A stretch of 64,000 bases of DNA from Hyphomicrobiales bacterium (GTDB taxonomy: Bacteria; Pseudomonadota; Alphaproteobacteria; Rhizobiales; Rhizobiaceae). Position numbers and translations under genes: made by a program. The notes below the pieces were generated by a model. The model was not told the origin of the DNA, did no database searches, and saw only the letters and a program-made list of their open reading frames with translations. Positions 1 to 10,646 of this stretch are shown one piece after another (position 1 is the first letter of the stretch; each line of letters opens with the position of its first letter). Location of the stretch: assembly GCA_900471815.1 (NCBI GenBank), contig UICE01000004.1, positions 248,001 through 312,000 of the forward strand. Reading direction: 5' to 3'.

Positions 1-65
1 TCCGTGTCCTGCGCTTCGGCTGGGATCAGCGGATCGAGATCAAGGCCGAGGAGATGCCCCTATGA
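1..65 (+). CDS. TRAP transporter small permease (DctQ), C-terminal tail only
   Basis: Only the last 20 codons are inside the window, ending in TGA at 63-65. That stop overlaps the ATG of the following DctM-type gene in an ATGA arrangement, which is how dctQ and dctM genes are usually coupled. The visible peptide is charged and hydrophilic, as expected for the cytoplasmic tail of the four-helix small TRAP subunit. The assignment rests on position rather than on a recognisable domain. Confidence 0.55.
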   Translation, partial: RVLRFGWDQRIEIKAEEMPL

Positions 66-1321
66 CACTGATTATGATCGTCTCTTTCTGCGTCCTCATG
101 GTCCTGGCCGTCCCGGTCGGCTACGGGCTGATTATCGCTGCGGGCCTGGGGGTTCTATTCAACGGCTACGTGCCGCTATCGGTCGTGGCGCAGCAGGTCT
201 ATGACCAGACCCAGTCCTTTCCGATGCTCGCCTTGCCGTTTTTCATGCTGGCGGGAACGCTGATGCTCGGCGGAGAGCTGGGGAAGCAATTGCTGGAGCT
301 CGCCTCCAAGGCCATGCAACGCTGGCGCGGAGGACCGCTTTCAACCACCGTCGTCTCCTCCGTGGTGTTTGGTGGGGTCTCGGGCTCTGCCGTTGCAAAC
401 GCCAGCGCGCTCGGCTCGGTGCTTATTCCCTGGCAGAAGAAGCAGGGATTCCCGCCTGCACTCTGCGCTGCCAACAATGCCACGTCGGCGGTGATCGACG
501 TCCTAATCCCACCATCGATCCCGATGATCCTCTTTTCTCTGATCAGCGGTGTCAGCGTCGCCGACCTGTTCATCTCGGGCATTGTGCCCGGCCTGATCAT
601 GGCCGCAAGTTTCGTGTTTGTATGCTGGTACATTTCTGTCAGGCGTGGCTATGCCGCAAACCCGGTCAAGATGCGAAAGCGCGACCTCGCACGCCTTGCC
701 CTGCAGAGTGCGCCAGCGATCCTCTTGCCCATCCTGATTATCCTTTTGCTGCGCTTCGGCTTCGCAACCCCCACCGAGGTCGCGGTTCTTTCCGTCGTCT
801 ATTCGATGCTTCTGAGCCTCCTCTTCTATCGCGACCTCACATGGGGCCGCTTCTGCGACAACCTCGTCGAGGCCGGCGTGGCAACCGGCGTCGTCATGCT
901 GGTGATCATGGGCAGTGCTGCGGTGGGTTGGGTTCTCACCTTCGACCAAGCACCGCAACAAATGGCGGAATGGGTTGCGGCCAATATTTCCAGCCCCATC
1001 GTCATCATCCTGATGATGAACATTCTGATGCTGATCGTCGGCATGCCGCTCGACATGCCGCCCGCTATCCTGCTTCTCGGCCCGATCTTCGTGCCGCTCG
1101 CAGATGTGATCGGTCTCGACCGGGTACAACTCGGCCTGATGATGGTGATCAACCTCGGCATCGGGCTCTACACGCCGCCGATCGGAACGACGCTGTTCAT
1201 CTCCTCGTCGATCGCAAAGGCGCCGCTTGGCGCGACGACGCGCGAACTCTGGCCCTTCTTCGGCATGGCAATGCTGCTCCTGCTGGCGGTGAGCTTCATC
1301 CCGGCTCTGACGATCTACTGA
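62..1321 (+). CDS. TRAP transporter large permease (DctM family)
   Basis: A 419-residue, very hydrophobic protein with about a dozen predicted membrane segments, the normal length for the DctM subunit of a tripartite ATP-independent periplasmic transporter. It would use an ion gradient to import a carboxylated solute delivered by a DctP binding protein. Family landmarks are the glycine/serine-rich stretch near residues 95-125 and the segments rich in PP and GMPLDMPP motifs in the C-terminal half. The start codon overlaps the stop of the preceding small subunit. No DctP gene is visible, so it is probably upstream of the window. The gene is followed after 10 bases by an ABC importer, an unusual pairing of two transporter classes in one transcription unit. 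The substrate is unknown. Confidence 0.92.
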   Translation: MTLIMIVSFCVLMVLAVPVGYGLIIAAGLGVLFNGYVPLSVVAQQVYDQTQSFPMLALPFFMLAGTLMLGGELGKQLLELASKAMQRWRGGPLSTTVVSSVVFGGVSGSAVANASALGSVLIPWQKKQGFPPALCAANNATSAVIDVLIPPSIPMILFSLISGVSVADLFISGIVPGLIMAASFVFVCWYISVRRGYAANPVKMRKRDLARLALQSAPAILLPILIILLLRFGFATPTEVAVLSVVYSMLLSLLFYRDLTWGRFCDNLVEAGVATGVVMLVIMGSAAVGWVLTFDQAPQQMAEWVAANISSPIVIILMMNILMLIVGMPLDMPPAILLLGPIFVPLADVIGLDRVQLGLMMVINLGIGLYTPPIGTTLFISSSIAKAPLGATTRELWPFFGMAMLLLLAVSFIPALTIY

Positions 1322-1331
1322 GGAGAATGTC

Positions 1332-2834
1332 ATGAGCCATCAATCGCAACCCGTCCTTTCCGTCAGAGGGCTGACCAAGTCCTACGGCGCGACATCGGTT
1401 CTCAAGGGGGTGGATTTTTCGGTCGCACGCGGCGAAGTCCATGCCCTGCTGGGTGGAAACGGTGCCGGCAAGTCGACGATGATCAGGATCATCACCGGAC
1501 TGGCCGCGAAAGACGCCGGCGACATCGCATTCCATGATGCGGCCGGTAACTTGCTTTCCGAAGCGGATGGGCGCTCTAAGGTCGCCGTTGTGCATCAGGA
1601 ACTCGCACTCCTGCCGCATCTGACCGTAGCAGAAAACATCGTCCTGCCGCAGCTGACGAGCGGTTTCGGTCTGTTCGACAGGAAGCGGTCATGGCGTTTG
1701 GCGCATGATGCGCTGTGCCTGATCGACCCCGAATTTGCAGATACGTCCCTGCACAGGCTTGTCGGAGACCTCAGCCTGCATCAAGGCCAGATGGTCGAGA
1801 TTGCAAGAGCCCTGTCTTTCGGAGCCGAATTGCTCCTGCTTGACGAACCTACGGGAAACCTGACGTCTGCCGAGACGCAACGCCTGTTCGACGTCCTGCG
1901 AAGACTGACGACGGAGAATGGGCTCGCTGTTGTCTTCGTCTCGCATCGAATGAAGGAAATAAGGCAGATCGCCAATGTCTGCACGATCATCCGCGACGGA
2001 AGGACGGTGGTCGACTGCGTGGCGACCGAGAGCCTCTCCGACACAGCGATCGTCGAAAAAATGGGGCAGATCACGGCGAGGCAGACCGAAAACGGTTCCG
2101 TTTCGCATGTCACGGCGAAAAATGCGAACACTGCGGATGACACCCTGGTGATCCGGGACGCGGACATGGAGGTGAGACTGGCGCCTGGAACGGTCCTGGG
2201 CGTGGCGGGTGCTCCCGCCGGACCGCTGGCACTTATCTCGGCGCTGGTCGGTGCAGCCAAAGCCCGCCGCTGGATGGTCGCCCGCAGCGGCTGGCCGGAA
2301 GCGTTTACCTCGCCCCGCCAAGCTGCGCGCAACGGAGCGGGATTTATCACTGGAGACCGCGCGCACAAAGGCATTCTTGCAAACCTGCCGATCATCGACA
2401 ACGTCATGGCGTCCAGGCGTATCGTCCGCGGCGTTTGGTTCACGAATTCGCGTGAAAGAACAGAATGCCTGGACCTGGTTCAGTCCTTGAAAATCAAGGC
2501 GGCCTCCATCTGGGACCTGCCCGATACCCTGAGCGGCGGCACGCAGCAAAAGCTTCTTCTTGCTCGCTGGCTCGGCCTGCCGTCCCGTCTGCTCGTGCTG
2601 GAAGAGCCTACACGGGGTGTCGATATCGGCACCAAGAAGGAGATCTATCAGCTTATCCGGCGGATGGCGGCAAGTGGAACGATCATCGTCTGGTGGTCCA
2701 CTGAAAACGCGGAACTGCTCGAAGTCTGCGACCGGGTGGTAGCGTTCGATACGGAGGGCCGCTGCGCCGGCGTGGTCGATAAGCAGGATTTAAGCGAGGA
2801 CGCTCTCGCAAACATGACGGGAATGGCGGCATGA
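1332..2834 (+). CDS. Sugar ABC importer ATPase, two-domain (RbsA/MglA type)
   Basis: This 500-residue protein has the tandem nucleotide-binding layout of ribose/galactose-type importers. The first domain has an intact Walker A (GGNGAGKST, residues 41-49), a signature region and Walker B (LLLLDEPTG). The second domain lacks a proper Walker A (about residues 285-300) but keeps an LSGGTQQK signature and a VLEEPTRG Walker B, the usual asymmetry of the family. A ribosome-binding site (AGGAGAA) precedes the ATG by a few bases. It overlaps the permease gene by 4 bases, so both are translated together. It would energise uptake through the membrane subunit encoded next. Confidence 0.93.
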   Translation: MSHQSQPVLSVRGLTKSYGATSVLKGVDFSVARGEVHALLGGNGAGKSTMIRIITGLAAKDAGDIAFHDAAGNLLSEADGRSKVAVVHQELALLPHLTVAENIVLPQLTSGFGLFDRKRSWRLAHDALCLIDPEFADTSLHRLVGDLSLHQGQMVEIARALSFGAELLLLDEPTGNLTSAETQRLFDVLRRLTTENGLAVVFVSHRMKEIRQIANVCTIIRDGRTVVDCVATESLSDTAIVEKMGQITARQTENGSVSHVTAKNANTADDTLVIRDADMEVRLAPGTVLGVAGAPAGPLALISALVGAAKARRWMVARSGWPEAFTSPRQAARNGAGFITGDRAHKGILANLPIIDNVMASRRIVRGVWFTNSRERTECLDLVQSLKIKAASIWDLPDTLSGGTQQKLLLARWLGLPSRLLVLEEPTRGVDIGTKKEIYQLIRRMAASGTIIVWWSTENAELLEVCDRVVAFDTEGRCAGVVDKQDLSEDALANMTGMAA

Positions 2835-3841
2835 CATACGCACCAGAAACAAGTTCGGCCAAGGCGGGCCGGGAGCTGACGACAAGACAGCGGGAAAGCC
2901 TGCTTTCGGCTTATCGAACGGAGATCGCAATCGCATTCGCCATCGCGCTTGTGGCACTCGCCGTCGGCTCCCAGGTGCCACAGGCGCTAAGCTGGGGCAA
3001 TTTCGCCAACATCACCCAGGCAGGCGCGCCGCTCATCATCATGTCTTTGGGTGTGCTGCTTGTCGTTATCACGGGCGGTATCGATCTGTCGGTGGGGTCG
3101 GTCTTCTCGCTGACCGGCATGGTGACGGCACAGGCAATGGCACAGGGGCTGGGCGGCGTCGGTGCCGCGCTTGCTGGTCTTTCGGTTGGGCTGGTATTCG
3201 GATCGATCAACGGCTTCCTGGTGACGGTCGTCGGGCTTGCTCCCTTCGTGGTCACCCTGATCACCTTCGCCGTGGCGGGGTCACTCGCCTTCATCGTGAC
3301 CAACGGCCGTTCGATGCCGATCGGCGATCCGGATTTCTGGCTGCTCAACAGCGGAAGTCTCGTTCCGGGCATTCCCAACTACATTCTCTTCTGCCTGGTG
3401 CTTCTGATCGCCATCGAATTCTTCTTGAAGAAGATGGTCGCGGGGCGCTGGTTCTATGCCGTCGGCAGCAGCTCGACCGCCGCCTATCTGCTCGGCATTC
3501 CAGTCAAGCGAACGAAGTTTATGGCCTACGTCGCCTCGTCGCTTCTGGCCTCTTTTTCAGGTCTTTTGACGATCTCCTACATTCTCAACGCCGAGTCGAC
3601 GGCGGGCTCCAGCCTGATGCTTCAGGCGATCGCAGCGGTCGTTATCGGCGGAGCCAGTCTGCTGGGCGGGACGGGCACGGCCGTCGGAGCAGTGCTCGGC
3701 GCACTGATGATCACGGTCATCCAAAACGGGGTCAATCTCATCGGCATCAACAGTTTCTGGCAAGGTTCCGTGACCGGGTTCGCCATTCTCGTGGCGGTGC
3801 TCATCGACCGCTTCGGCAAGTCACGGCGCAGCAGGCATTGA
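2831..3841 (+). CDS. Sugar ABC importer permease (RbsC type)
   Basis: A 336-residue integral membrane protein of the BPD_transp_2 family. It has about eight to ten hydrophobic segments after a roughly 30-residue cytoplasmic N-terminus. The motif [10 protein letters not shown] near residue 80 and the glycine-rich GGASLLGG stretch near residue 275 are typical of ribose/xylose-type permeases. It begins inside the last codon of the ATPase gene (ATGA overlap). It forms the transmembrane pore with the ATPase and the binding protein encoded after it. The substrate cannot be deduced from sequence. Confidence 0.93.
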   Translation: MTYAPETSSAKAGRELTTRQRESLLSAYRTEIAIAFAIALVALAVGSQVPQALSWGNFANITQAGAPLIIMSLGVLLVVITGGIDLSVGSVFSLTGMVTAQAMAQGLGGVGAALAGLSVGLVFGSINGFLVTVVGLAPFVVTLITFAVAGSLAFIVTNGRSMPIGDPDFWLLNSGSLVPGIPNYILFCLVLLIAIEFFLKKMVAGRWFYAVGSSSTAAYLLGIPVKRTKFMAYVASSLLASFSGLLTISYILNAESTAGSSLMLQAIAAVVIGGASLLGGTGTAVGAVLGALMITVIQNGVNLIGINSFWQGSVTGFAILVAVLIDRFGKSRRSRH

Positions 3842-3852
3842 TTAAAAAGAAA

Positions 3853-3868
3853 GCCGGAATCGTCCGGC
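3853..3868 (+). other. Short RNA hairpin between permease and binding-protein genes
   Basis: The arms GCCGGA (3853-3858) and TCCGGC (3863-3868) are perfectly complementary around a four-base loop, just after the permease stop and about 20 bases before the next start. There is no U tract, so it is not a classic terminator. Such intercistronic hairpins often stabilise the binding-protein message, but that role is inferred here. Confidence 0.45.
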
Positions 3869-3888
3869 GCATTGGAGGAGGAACTGAA

Positions 3889-4869
3889 ATGAAAACCAAG
3901 AAAAAGAGAAGCCTTGCGCTTGCTGCAGGCCTGGCACTCGCGGTGATGTTCGCGACCGCCCCGACCGAGGCACAGGAAAAGAAGACCGTCGCCTATCTGG
4001 CACCGTCGCTCGACATCTCCTACTGGCAATGGGTCGGCTACGGGGTGAAGCAGAAGGCCCAGGAGCTCGGCATGGACTATGTCGAATATACCTCGGAAAA
4101 CTCGCCGGCCAAACAGATGGACAATGCCCGTACCGCCATCACCAAGGGCGTCGATGCAATCGTCATCGGCCCGGTCAGCTCGACCAGCACTCCCCCGCTG
4201 CTTGCCTATCTGAAGTCGCAGAATATTCCGATCGCCTTTGCCGGGATTGGTCCGCAGCCGGGCCAGACCGACTATACGTCGTCGGTGACCGCAAACAATT
4301 ACGAGACCGGCAAGGCGCAGGGAAGCTTCGTTTGCAAACTCGCCAAGGATCGCGGTGGCAACAAGGTGGGCATGCTGTCGCTGCCGCAGGACCGCGAAAA
4401 CGCCCAGAAATACCTCAAGGGGGCCGAGGAGGCATTCAAGGCGGATGGGTGCACGTTGGCGCAGATGCTCGAGACCCGCGGCCTGACCGTCAACGAAGCT
4501 GTCACGCAGGCAAACGACATGCTGACCGCTCATCCCGACATCAAGGGGATCTACGGGATGTATGACGAAGCGGGAACCGGTGCCGCCAAGGTCCTCCAGA
4601 CCCGTGGCCTCACTGGAAAGGTCGGAGTCGCGGTCGCGGACGGCAGCCCGACGACGATCGCGCTTTTGAAATCGAACGCGATCCAGGGCATCTTTTTCCA
4701 GGAAGCGGTCGGGCAGGGCATCGACGGGACGCAACAGGTCTTCAACGCACTGACCAAGGCTCCAGTCAAGAAGGATCTGGCCCTGGTCATGCCGCTGGTC
4801 ACGGCCGACAAGGTGGATTCACCGGAAGCCAAGGCCGTCATCGCCCGTGTCTTCCCGCCGGCCAACTGA
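3889..4869 (+). CDS. Sugar ABC importer periplasmic binding protein (RbsB/TorT-like)
   Basis: A 326-residue type I periplasmic binding protein. The N-terminus ([14 protein letters not shown], then a hydrophobic run ending near AQEKK) is a clear Sec signal peptide. The mature part has the alternating alpha/beta pattern of sugar-binding proteins, including a [10 protein letters not shown] stretch near residue 95. The ATG at 3889 is chosen over an in-frame upstream ATG at 3838 because it follows a strong GGAGGAGG ribosome-binding site and begins the signal peptide. The order ATPase-permease-binding protein, with the binding protein last, is less common than binding protein first. It delivers the unknown substrate to the importer. 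Confidence 0.92.
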   Translation: MKTKKKRSLALAAGLALAVMFATAPTEAQEKKTVAYLAPSLDISYWQWVGYGVKQKAQELGMDYVEYTSENSPAKQMDNARTAITKGVDAIVIGPVSSTSTPPLLAYLKSQNIPIAFAGIGPQPGQTDYTSSVTANNYETGKAQGSFVCKLAKDRGGNKVGMLSLPQDRENAQKYLKGAEEAFKADGCTLAQMLETRGLTVNEAVTQANDMLTAHPDIKGIYGMYDEAGTGAAKVLQTRGLTGKVGVAVADGSPTTIALLKSNAIQGIFFQEAVGQGIDGTQQVFNALTKAPVKKDLALVMPLVTADKVDSPEAKAVIARVFPPAN

Positions 4870-4936
4870 TATGAAGCGGGTGCGGGTCTTCGACGCCGTA
4901 CCCGATCCTTTTACTCATAGAGGCGGAATCCGAAAC

Positions 4937-5830
4937 ATGGACCAGTTCCCCATCATAGATCCCCATTTTCATTTATGGGACCTGGACAACAACTATTACC
5001 CGTGGCTCTCCGACGGCGTGAAGTCATCCGCATTCGGCGACTATACCGCGATCAACAAGACCTATCTCATCGAGGATTTTCTTGCAGACGCGCGCCACCA
5101 GAAACTGGTCAAGGCGGTGCATCTCGATGTCGGCTATGATCCCAAGGATCCAGCCGGCGAGACACGCTGGCTGCAGGCGGTGGCCGACAGACATGGTTTC
5201 CCGCATGGTATTGTCGGTTATGCGGATCTTCGCAAAAAGCACGTGGGCGACCTGCTCGACGAGCACATGCAGTATGCCAACTTCCGCGGCATCAGGCAGT
5301 CGATGAACTTTCACACCGACCCGGCCAAGACCTATCTGACCGAGGCGGAGGTCAGCCGTACCCCGGAGTGGCGGCGCGGCTTCAAGGAACTGGCGCGTCG
5401 GGGTCTGAGCTTCGATCTGCAGCTCTATTATTGGCAGATGGAGGAATTTCTCGAACTGGCGCGCGACTTTCCGGATGTGCAGATTATCCTCAATCACACC
5501 GGCATGCAGGTCGATGGGCCTGGTCATTTCAGGGGTTGGCGGGAGGCAATGAAAAAGCTGTCACAGGCACCGAATGTCGCCTGCAAGATTTCGGGCCTTG
5601 GAATGGGCAACCGGGATTGGAACATAGACGAAATCAGCCCCTATGTGGAAACAGCCATCACGGCTTTCGGCGTCGAGCGGTGCATGTTCGCTTCGAACTT
5701 CCCCGTCGACAAGCTGTTTTCGAGCTACAATAAAATTTTCGATGCCTTCCGTGAAATCACTGCGGAATATACAATAAGCGAGCGACTGAAGCTTTTTCAC
5801 GACAATGCTGAGCGCCTGTACAGGCTTTAG
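4937..5830 (+). CDS. Amidohydrolase/lactonase of the COG3618 TIM-barrel family
   Basis: A 297-residue protein related to fuconolactonases and pyrone-dicarboxylate lactonases. It opens with IDPHFHLWDL, the HxH metal-binding motif at the end of strand 1. Further landmarks are NHTGMQ near residue 195 and ASNFPVD near residue 255, where the canonical aspartate position is part of an SNFPVD variant. The ATG at 4937 follows a GAGGCGGA ribosome-binding site and gives the usual family length; longer readings from 4847 or 4871 add an unconserved leader. As last gene of the transport operon it probably hydrolyses the lactone form of the imported compound. The substrate is not known. Confidence 0.85.
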   Translation: MDQFPIIDPHFHLWDLDNNYYPWLSDGVKSSAFGDYTAINKTYLIEDFLADARHQKLVKAVHLDVGYDPKDPAGETRWLQAVADRHGFPHGIVGYADLRKKHVGDLLDEHMQYANFRGIRQSMNFHTDPAKTYLTEAEVSRTPEWRRGFKELARRGLSFDLQLYYWQMEEFLELARDFPDVQIILNHTGMQVDGPGHFRGWREAMKKLSQAPNVACKISGLGMGNRDWNIDEISPYVETAITAFGVERCMFASNFPVDKLFSSYNKIFDAFREITAEYTISERLKLFHDNAERLYRL

Positions 5831-5911
5831 AAAATTCAGAGTTCCACGCCTGGCGCAGAATCCGCACGACGGAGAGCGGTGGCGTGGAGCGACAGCATAT
5901 GTAGATACATA

Positions 5912-6142
5912 CTAAGCCAATGCCAACTTTGACGACAGATCGCTTATGAAGGCGACTCTCCAGAGGTTCTTTCGGCGGGAAGCAATAGAGCAGACCGCTT
6001 TTGCTGATCTCGACTCAGCGACAGCGTTCAAGGTCAATCCGGTTTTCCCGTTGGTAAGCAAAACCTCCTCTGCGCCGTCGAGGATTTGGTCGACAGTGGT
6101 CATGCCGCGCTTGTTGGCCCGCCAGATGCATGGGAGTGTCAT
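5912..6142 (-). pseudogene. Frameshifted, truncated TetR-family regulator
   Basis: The first half of this frame reads like a TetR N-terminus starting at 6103 (MTTVDQILDGAEEVLLTNG, then GLTLNAVAES). Homology then stops abruptly near 6015. A one-base shift restores the rest of the recognition helix (ISKSGLLYCFPPKEPL), as in normal TetR proteins. After that the sequence decays, and no ligand-binding domain is present. The most upstream ATG (6142) overlaps the stop of the RND pump gene. The same subfamily recurs, also broken, at 35128-35663. It is a remnant that cannot encode a working repressor. Confidence 0.75.
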
Positions 6143-9100
6143 TCTGCGGGAAGCGGTGTGGTCTCGGAGTTTTCTGCTTGTTTCTTAGCGGGATTTCGCC
6201 AAGCGATGAGCCGGTAGAACATTGGGATAAAGAAGGTGGCAATGAACGTTGCCGCGAGCATCCCGCCGATAACACCGGTTCCGATCGAGTGACGGCTGGC
6301 CGAGCCCGCACCGGTGCTGATCGCCAGCGGTACAACGCCCAGAATGAACGCAAGCGAGGTCATTACGATTGGCCGGAAGCGCAGCTTTGCAGCTTCGATT
6401 GCGGCTTCGGCGGCCGATAGGCCTTCGTGGCGTTTGAGAACGGCGAATTCTACGATAAGGATCGCGTTCTTCGCCGCCAGTCCGATAAGCGTCACCATGC
6501 CGATCTGGAAATAGACATCGTTGGTTAGACCGCGCAAAAGGGTTGCTGCCAATGCGCCGAAAAGAGCAAATGGCACCGCCAGGATAACTGCAAGTGGCAG
6601 GCTCCACTTCTCGTATTGCGCGGCGAGGATCAGGAATACCATGATGATGCCGAAAATCATCGCTTGCGATCCGGTGCCGCTCGCCGCCAGCTCTTGATAG
6701 GAAGAACCGGTCCAGGCGATCTGGAAGCCTGTCGGCAAAGCGTCCTTGGCGACTTCCTGCATTGCCTTGATTGCATCGCCGGATGTGTAGCCTGGGGCCG
6801 GATTTCCGGTGACTTTGGCAGCACTGAAGGCATTGAACCGTTCGAGCTGATCCGGCCCGATGATCCTTTCGACCGTTACCAGCGCGCTAAGCGGGATCAT
6901 GCTGCCGGAAGATGCGCGCACGAACACCTGCCGGAGATCTGCGGGATTGCGGCGGAAGTCGGCTTCCGATTGCAGGTTGACCTGATAATTACGGCCAAAG
7001 AGCGTGAAATCATTGACGTAAAGACTGCCGAACGTCGCCTGCATTGCGTCAAACACCGAATTGATCGGGACGTTCAATGCCTTCGCCTTGTCGCGGTCGA
7101 GGTTCAACCGGTATTGCGGCACGTTCGGATCAAATGTCGTTCGCACGCCCGCCAGTTCGGATCGTTTGGACGCAGCTTCGACAATCCTGTTGGTTGCATC
7201 GGTCAATTTACCCACGTCGCTACCCGTGCGGTTTTGCACATAGAGCTCGAAACCGCCCGTCGTGCTCAGCCCCTGAATAGGCGGAGGATTGAATGCGAGT
7301 ACCATGGCATCCTTGATGCCGGCATTCATGCCCATCAGCTGGCCGGGAAGATTGCGGGCATCAAGCTCGGCTGTCTGGCGTTCGCTCCAATCCTTCAGGG
7401 TGACGAATGTGGTTCCGACATTGGTCTTGAGACCACCGGACAGAAGATCAAAGCCCGACACTGCGAAGACGTTCTCGACAGCCGGATGGCCTTTCATCGC
7501 TGAACCTGCCGTGTCCATCACGGCTTCCGTCCTCGGCAAGGAGGCAGCTGGCGGCAGGATCGCCACCGTAAAGACCACGCCCTGATCCTCATCAGGCAAC
7601 AACGATCCGGGAATCGTGTAGAACATGTAGGCTGTGCCGCCAATGATTCCGGCAAACAGCAGCAGACCGACTGCAAACCGCTTCACGAGAAAACGGACGC
7701 CGCTCGTATAGCCGTTCGTCAGCCGATCAAAGAAACGGTTGAAAATGCGGAATGGCAAGACCGGTTCCTGGTGTCCTGGCTTCAGGATGAGTGCGCACAA
7801 CGCGGGCGTGAGTGACAGGGCCACAATGCCGGAGATCGTCACCGACATGGCAATGGTCACAGCGAACTGTTTGTACATCTCCCCGGCCAGGCCACCCATG
7901 AACGACACGGGCACGAATACGGCGCACAGAACCAGGACGATAGCAACGACAGGTCCGGTCACCTCGCTCATCGCCTTGATCGCTGCCTGCCGCGGTGGCA
8001 GGTGTTCGGTCGTCATGATGCGTTCGACGTTTTCGAGCACGACGATCGCGTCGTCAACGACGATGCCGATTGCCAGAACAAGCCCGAACAAAGTCAGTAG
8101 ATTGATCGAAAATCCGAGAAGGTACATGCCTGCAAAGGTGCCGATGATCGAGATCGGCACAGCGATGACCGGAATGAGCGTCGCCCGCCAGTTTTGCAGA
8201 AAAACGAAAACAACGACGACGACAAGGATGATGGCTTCAATGAAAGTGTGGATCACTTCCTCGATGGAAACCTTGATGAATTTCGTTGTGTCATAGGGAA
8301 CGGAATAGGTCATTCCTTCGGGGAAGGCAGTCTTGAGTTCTGCCATGCGGGTTTCGACTGCCGTCATCGTATTGAGTGCATTCGCTCCGGGTTGGAGGTA
8401 GACCGCGATCGGTACTGCGGGTTGACCATTAAGGCGGCTTTCGACCGCATAGCTTTTGGCACCGAGTTCTACGCGCGCCACGTCCCTCAGACGAAGCGTT
8501 GCCGCGTTCTCATCGGAACGCAGGATGATATCCTCAAAGGCCTTGGCATCCGGCAAGCGCCCTGCGGTGGTCGCAGTATAGGTGAATGCCCCGGATTGCG
8601 CATCGGGCTGGGCACCAAAACTGCCTGCCGCAAACTGCGAATTCTGTTCCTGGACGGCGGTCGAAATATCGCTCGGCGTCAGGTTGTACTGAGCAAGCTT
8701 GTCGGGCCGTAGCCAGATGCGCATGGAATAATCGAGATTGCCGAGAAGTGTAGCGTCGCCGATACCAGGAATACGCTTCAGATCATCGATAACGTTGAGG
8801 AGCGCATAGTTGCCGACATAGGTGTTGTCGTACCGTCCACCCTCGGAAGACATGGCAATGAGACCGAGAATGGAAGATGAGCGTTTGTTGACGGTCACAC
8901 CAAGGCGCGTCACTTCCTGTGGAAGGCTGGAAGTTGCACGCTGGACACGGTTATTGACGTTGATAGTGGCTTGATCAGCATCCGTCCCGAGCGCAAATGT
9001 GACGGTCAGCTGCATCTGGCCGCTACTCGAATTCGTCGATTGCATGTAGAGCATATTCTCGACGCCGTTGATCTGCTGCTCCAGTGGCGCGGCAACGGTC

Positions 9101-9276
9101 TGAGCAAGGGTTTCGGCGCTGGCTCCAGGATAGTTGGCGCTCACAACCACTTGCGGTGGTGTTAACTCCGGATACTGAGCGACGGGGAGAACCCGCATTG
9201 CGACGATACCCGCCAGGACAATGACGATCGAGATGACAGCAGCGAAAACGGGACGGTCGATAAAAAAGCGGTTCAT
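6139..9276 (-). CDS. RND efflux pump inner-membrane transporter (AcrB/BepE type)
   Basis: A 1045-residue HAE1-family proton-driven multidrug exporter. It begins [17 protein letters not shown], the hallmark N-terminal helix of AcrB-like pumps. It has two repeats of six membrane segments with two large periplasmic loops. The proton-relay aspartates sit in the fourth helix (VVDDA, residues 408-409). The ATG at 9276 gives the standard length; an upstream in-frame start would add 43 unrelated residues. Its start overlaps the stop of the adaptor gene (ATGA). No outer-membrane channel gene follows, so the pump must borrow a TolC-like protein encoded elsewhere. Control is probably by the divergent TetR gene at 10647. 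Confidence 0.97.
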   Translation of the reverse strand: MNRFFIDRPVFAAVISIVIVLAGIVAMRVLPVAQYPELTPPQVVVSANYPGASAETLAQTVAAPLEQQINGVENMLYMQSTNSSSGQMQLTVTFALGTDADQATINVNNRVQRATSSLPQEVTRLGVTVNKRSSSILGLIAMSSEGGRYDNTYVGNYALLNVIDDLKRIPGIGDATLLGNLDYSMRIWLRPDKLAQYNLTPSDISTAVQEQNSQFAAGSFGAQPDAQSGAFTYTATTAGRLPDAKAFEDIILRSDENAATLRLRDVARVELGAKSYAVESRLNGQPAVPIAVYLQPGANALNTMTAVETRMAELKTAFPEGMTYSVPYDTTKFIKVSIEEVIHTFIEAIILVVVVVFVFLQNWRATLIPVIAVPISIIGTFAGMYLLGFSINLLTLFGLVLAIGIVVDDAIVVLENVERIMTTEHLPPRQAAIKAMSEVTGPVVAIVLVLCAVFVPVSFMGGLAGEMYKQFAVTIAMSVTISGIVALSLTPALCALILKPGHQEPVLPFRIFNRFFDRLTNGYTSGVRFLVKRFAVGLLLFAGIIGGTAYMFYTIPGSLLPDEDQGVVFTVAILPPAASLPRTEAVMDTAGSAMKGHPAVENVFAVSGFDLLSGGLKTNVGTTFVTLKDWSERQTAELDARNLPGQLMGMNAGIKDAMVLAFNPPPIQGLSTTGGFELYVQNRTGSDVGKLTDATNRIVEAASKRSELAGVRTTFDPNVPQYRLNLDRDKAKALNVPINSVFDAMQATFGSLYVNDFTLFGRNYQVNLQSEADFRRNPADLRQVFVRASSGSMIPLSALVTVERIIGPDQLERFNAFSAAKVTGNPAPGYTSGDAIKAMQEVAKDALPTGFQIAWTGSSYQELAASGTGSQAMIFGIIMVFLILAAQYEKWSLPLAVILAVPFALFGALAATLLRGLTNDVYFQIGMVTLIGLAAKNAILIVEFAVLKRHEGLSAAEAAIEAAKLRFRPIVMTSLAFILGVVPLAISTGAGSASRHSIGTGVIGGMLAATFIATFFIPMFYRLIAWRNPAKKQAENSETTPLPAE

Positions 9277-10436
9277 TGTGTCACCAGGGCCTGTTTCGAG
9301 GAGTCCGAACCCGTGCTTGCCGTAACCGGTTGCCCCGGACGCACCTTGATGACGCCTTCGGTGACCACTCTGTCGCCTGCATTCAGGCCCGAGAGGACAA
9401 TCCATCCGTTTTCGACCTGTTGTCCAAGGCTAAGCGGACGGACTTCGGCAGTGCCTTTGTCGTTGACTACATAGACGAATTGCCCGTTGGGGCTCTGCAT
9501 CAGGGCTGCTTCCGGAATAACGATAGTGTTGTCGACAGTCACGCCTGTGACGGTTGCCCGGACGAATTGACCCGGCAGCAGACGCCGCTCCGGATTGTCA
9601 ACCACAGCGCGTACGCCCAGGGTTCCGGTTTCGGTGTCGAGACTGCTCGAAGTAAAATCAATGGTGCCCAGGTGCTCATAGTCCTTGCCGTCGCCGAAAG
9701 AGATTTTCACCGACAGCTTGTTGGCTTCCAGGCCCTTGGCCTTGCGGTCATCGAGCACACGGCGCATTTCGGCTGCTTCTGTGTCGGTGAACGAGAAGTT
9801 GATATACACCGGATCAAGCTGGGTGATCGATGTGAGAAGGCTCGATGCGGCGTCGGTCCCAATAAGACTGCCCTCGGAAACCTGTTCGCGGCTTGTGATT
9901 CCATCAATGGGAGCCGTGACGCTGGTGTATTCCAGATTGAGTTCTGCGGTTCTCACCTGCGCCTTCGCGGCTGCCACGGCTGCTGCGTTCAGATCCCGGG
10001 TCGACAGGGCGGTATCGCGCGTGGCTGTACTCTGCACCTTTTGATCCACAAGGGCCTGAGCCCGGTCAGCATCGCGTATCGATTGCTGATACTGGGCTTC
10101 CGCCTGCTGCAGCTGCGCCCTGGCGCGTGCCAGCTCGGCTTCATAGGGTGCAGGGTCGATCTCGAAGAGAAGGTCGCCTGCCTTGACGGTCGCGCCTTCG
10201 GTGAAGTTACGTTGAAGCAGAATGCCGCCGACGCGGGCCCTGACCTGAACGTCGCGATAGGCGGAGATACGGGCCGCATATTCATAAGTCAGGCCTACCT
10301 CCTGCGGCTGAACCGCAACAGCGGTGACCTGCGGTGGCGGCATTTGCCCGCCGGATGTCTGGGCATGGGCGGAATGCAGGGTGAGGGAGAGGCCGGCATA
10401 TAAAACCAGACTGAAGATACAGGTTTTGGATTGCAT
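9273..10436 (-). CDS. RND efflux periplasmic adaptor (AcrA/BepD type)
   Basis: A 387-residue membrane fusion protein that links the inner-membrane pump to an outer-membrane channel. A signal peptide covers about residues 1-26 ([16 protein letters not shown]..., cleavage near SAHA). No lipobox cysteine is evident, so it may be a soluble adaptor rather than a lipoprotein. The lipoyl half-motifs, an alpha-helical hairpin rich in Ala, Gln and Arg (about 95-165) and the beta-barrel domain follow in the normal order. The start at 10436 matches the signal peptide; a start at 10523 would add 29 residues overlapping the operator. It is the first gene of the efflux operon. Confidence 0.95.
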   Translation of the reverse strand: MQSKTCIFSLVLYAGLSLTLHSAHAQTSGGQMPPPQVTAVAVQPQEVGLTYEYAARISAYRDVQVRARVGGILLQRNFTEGATVKAGDLLFEIDPAPYEAELARARAQLQQAEAQYQQSIRDADRAQALVDQKVQSTATRDTALSTRDLNAAAVAAAKAQVRTAELNLEYTSVTAPIDGITSREQVSEGSLIGTDAASSLLTSITQLDPVYINFSFTDTEAAEMRRVLDDRKAKGLEANKLSVKISFGDGKDYEHLGTIDFTSSSLDTETGTLGVRAVVDNPERRLLPGQFVRATVTGVTVDNTIVIPEAALMQSPNGQFVYVVNDKGTAEVRPLSLGQQVENGWIVLSGLNAGDRVVTEGVIKVRPGQPVTASTGSDSSKQALVTQ

Positions 10437-10473
10437 CGTTTGCGTTCGCTTGTCGGAGGAAGATGTGGCAATA

Positions 10474-10497
10474 TACAAACATACATGAATGATTGTA
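10474..10497. promoter_or_regulatory. AcrR-like 24-bp operator in the divergent efflux/tetR intergenic region
   Basis: Between the adaptor gene (minus) and the tetR gene (plus) lies a near-perfect 24-bp inverted repeat. The left half is TACAAACATACA and the right half TGAATGATTGTA; 20 of 24 positions agree with the reverse complement. Size and core (TACA..CAT..ATG..TGTA) closely resemble the E. coli AcrR operator. It sits 38 bases before the adaptor start and 150 before the tetR start, suited to repress one or both promoters. Confidence 0.75.
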
Positions 10498-10646
10498 AAT
10501 ATACAAAATTGTGATATTTTCAAGAAGACAGCTCGTAGGCGACGACATCTCTTTCGTGGTCATGCGAAGCATGCGATAACGGCCAAAAAGATGACCGGGA
10601 CATCGGGTTTTGCCGAAAAACCCGGCAAGGAAGTCAAGGAGGAGAC

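Noticed and set aside
503-1333. Long minus-strand open frame across the DctM gene
   Set aside because: Composition rich in Arg, His, Asp and Gln with no domain; it is the antisense shadow of a strongly coding membrane protein gene.
3622-4734. 370-codon minus-strand frame over the permease and binding-protein genes
   Set aside because: Antisense shadow; both plus-strand genes have ribosome-binding sites and clear domains.
5853-5899. CCACGCC...GGCGTGG inverted repeat after the amidohydrolase gene
   Set aside because: The loop is about 30 bases with no U tract, so a terminator or operator call is not supported.
9276-10403. 375-codon plus-strand frame opposite the first RND adaptor
   Set aside because: No recognisable fold and cysteine/arginine-rich shadow composition; the adaptor on the other strand is certain.
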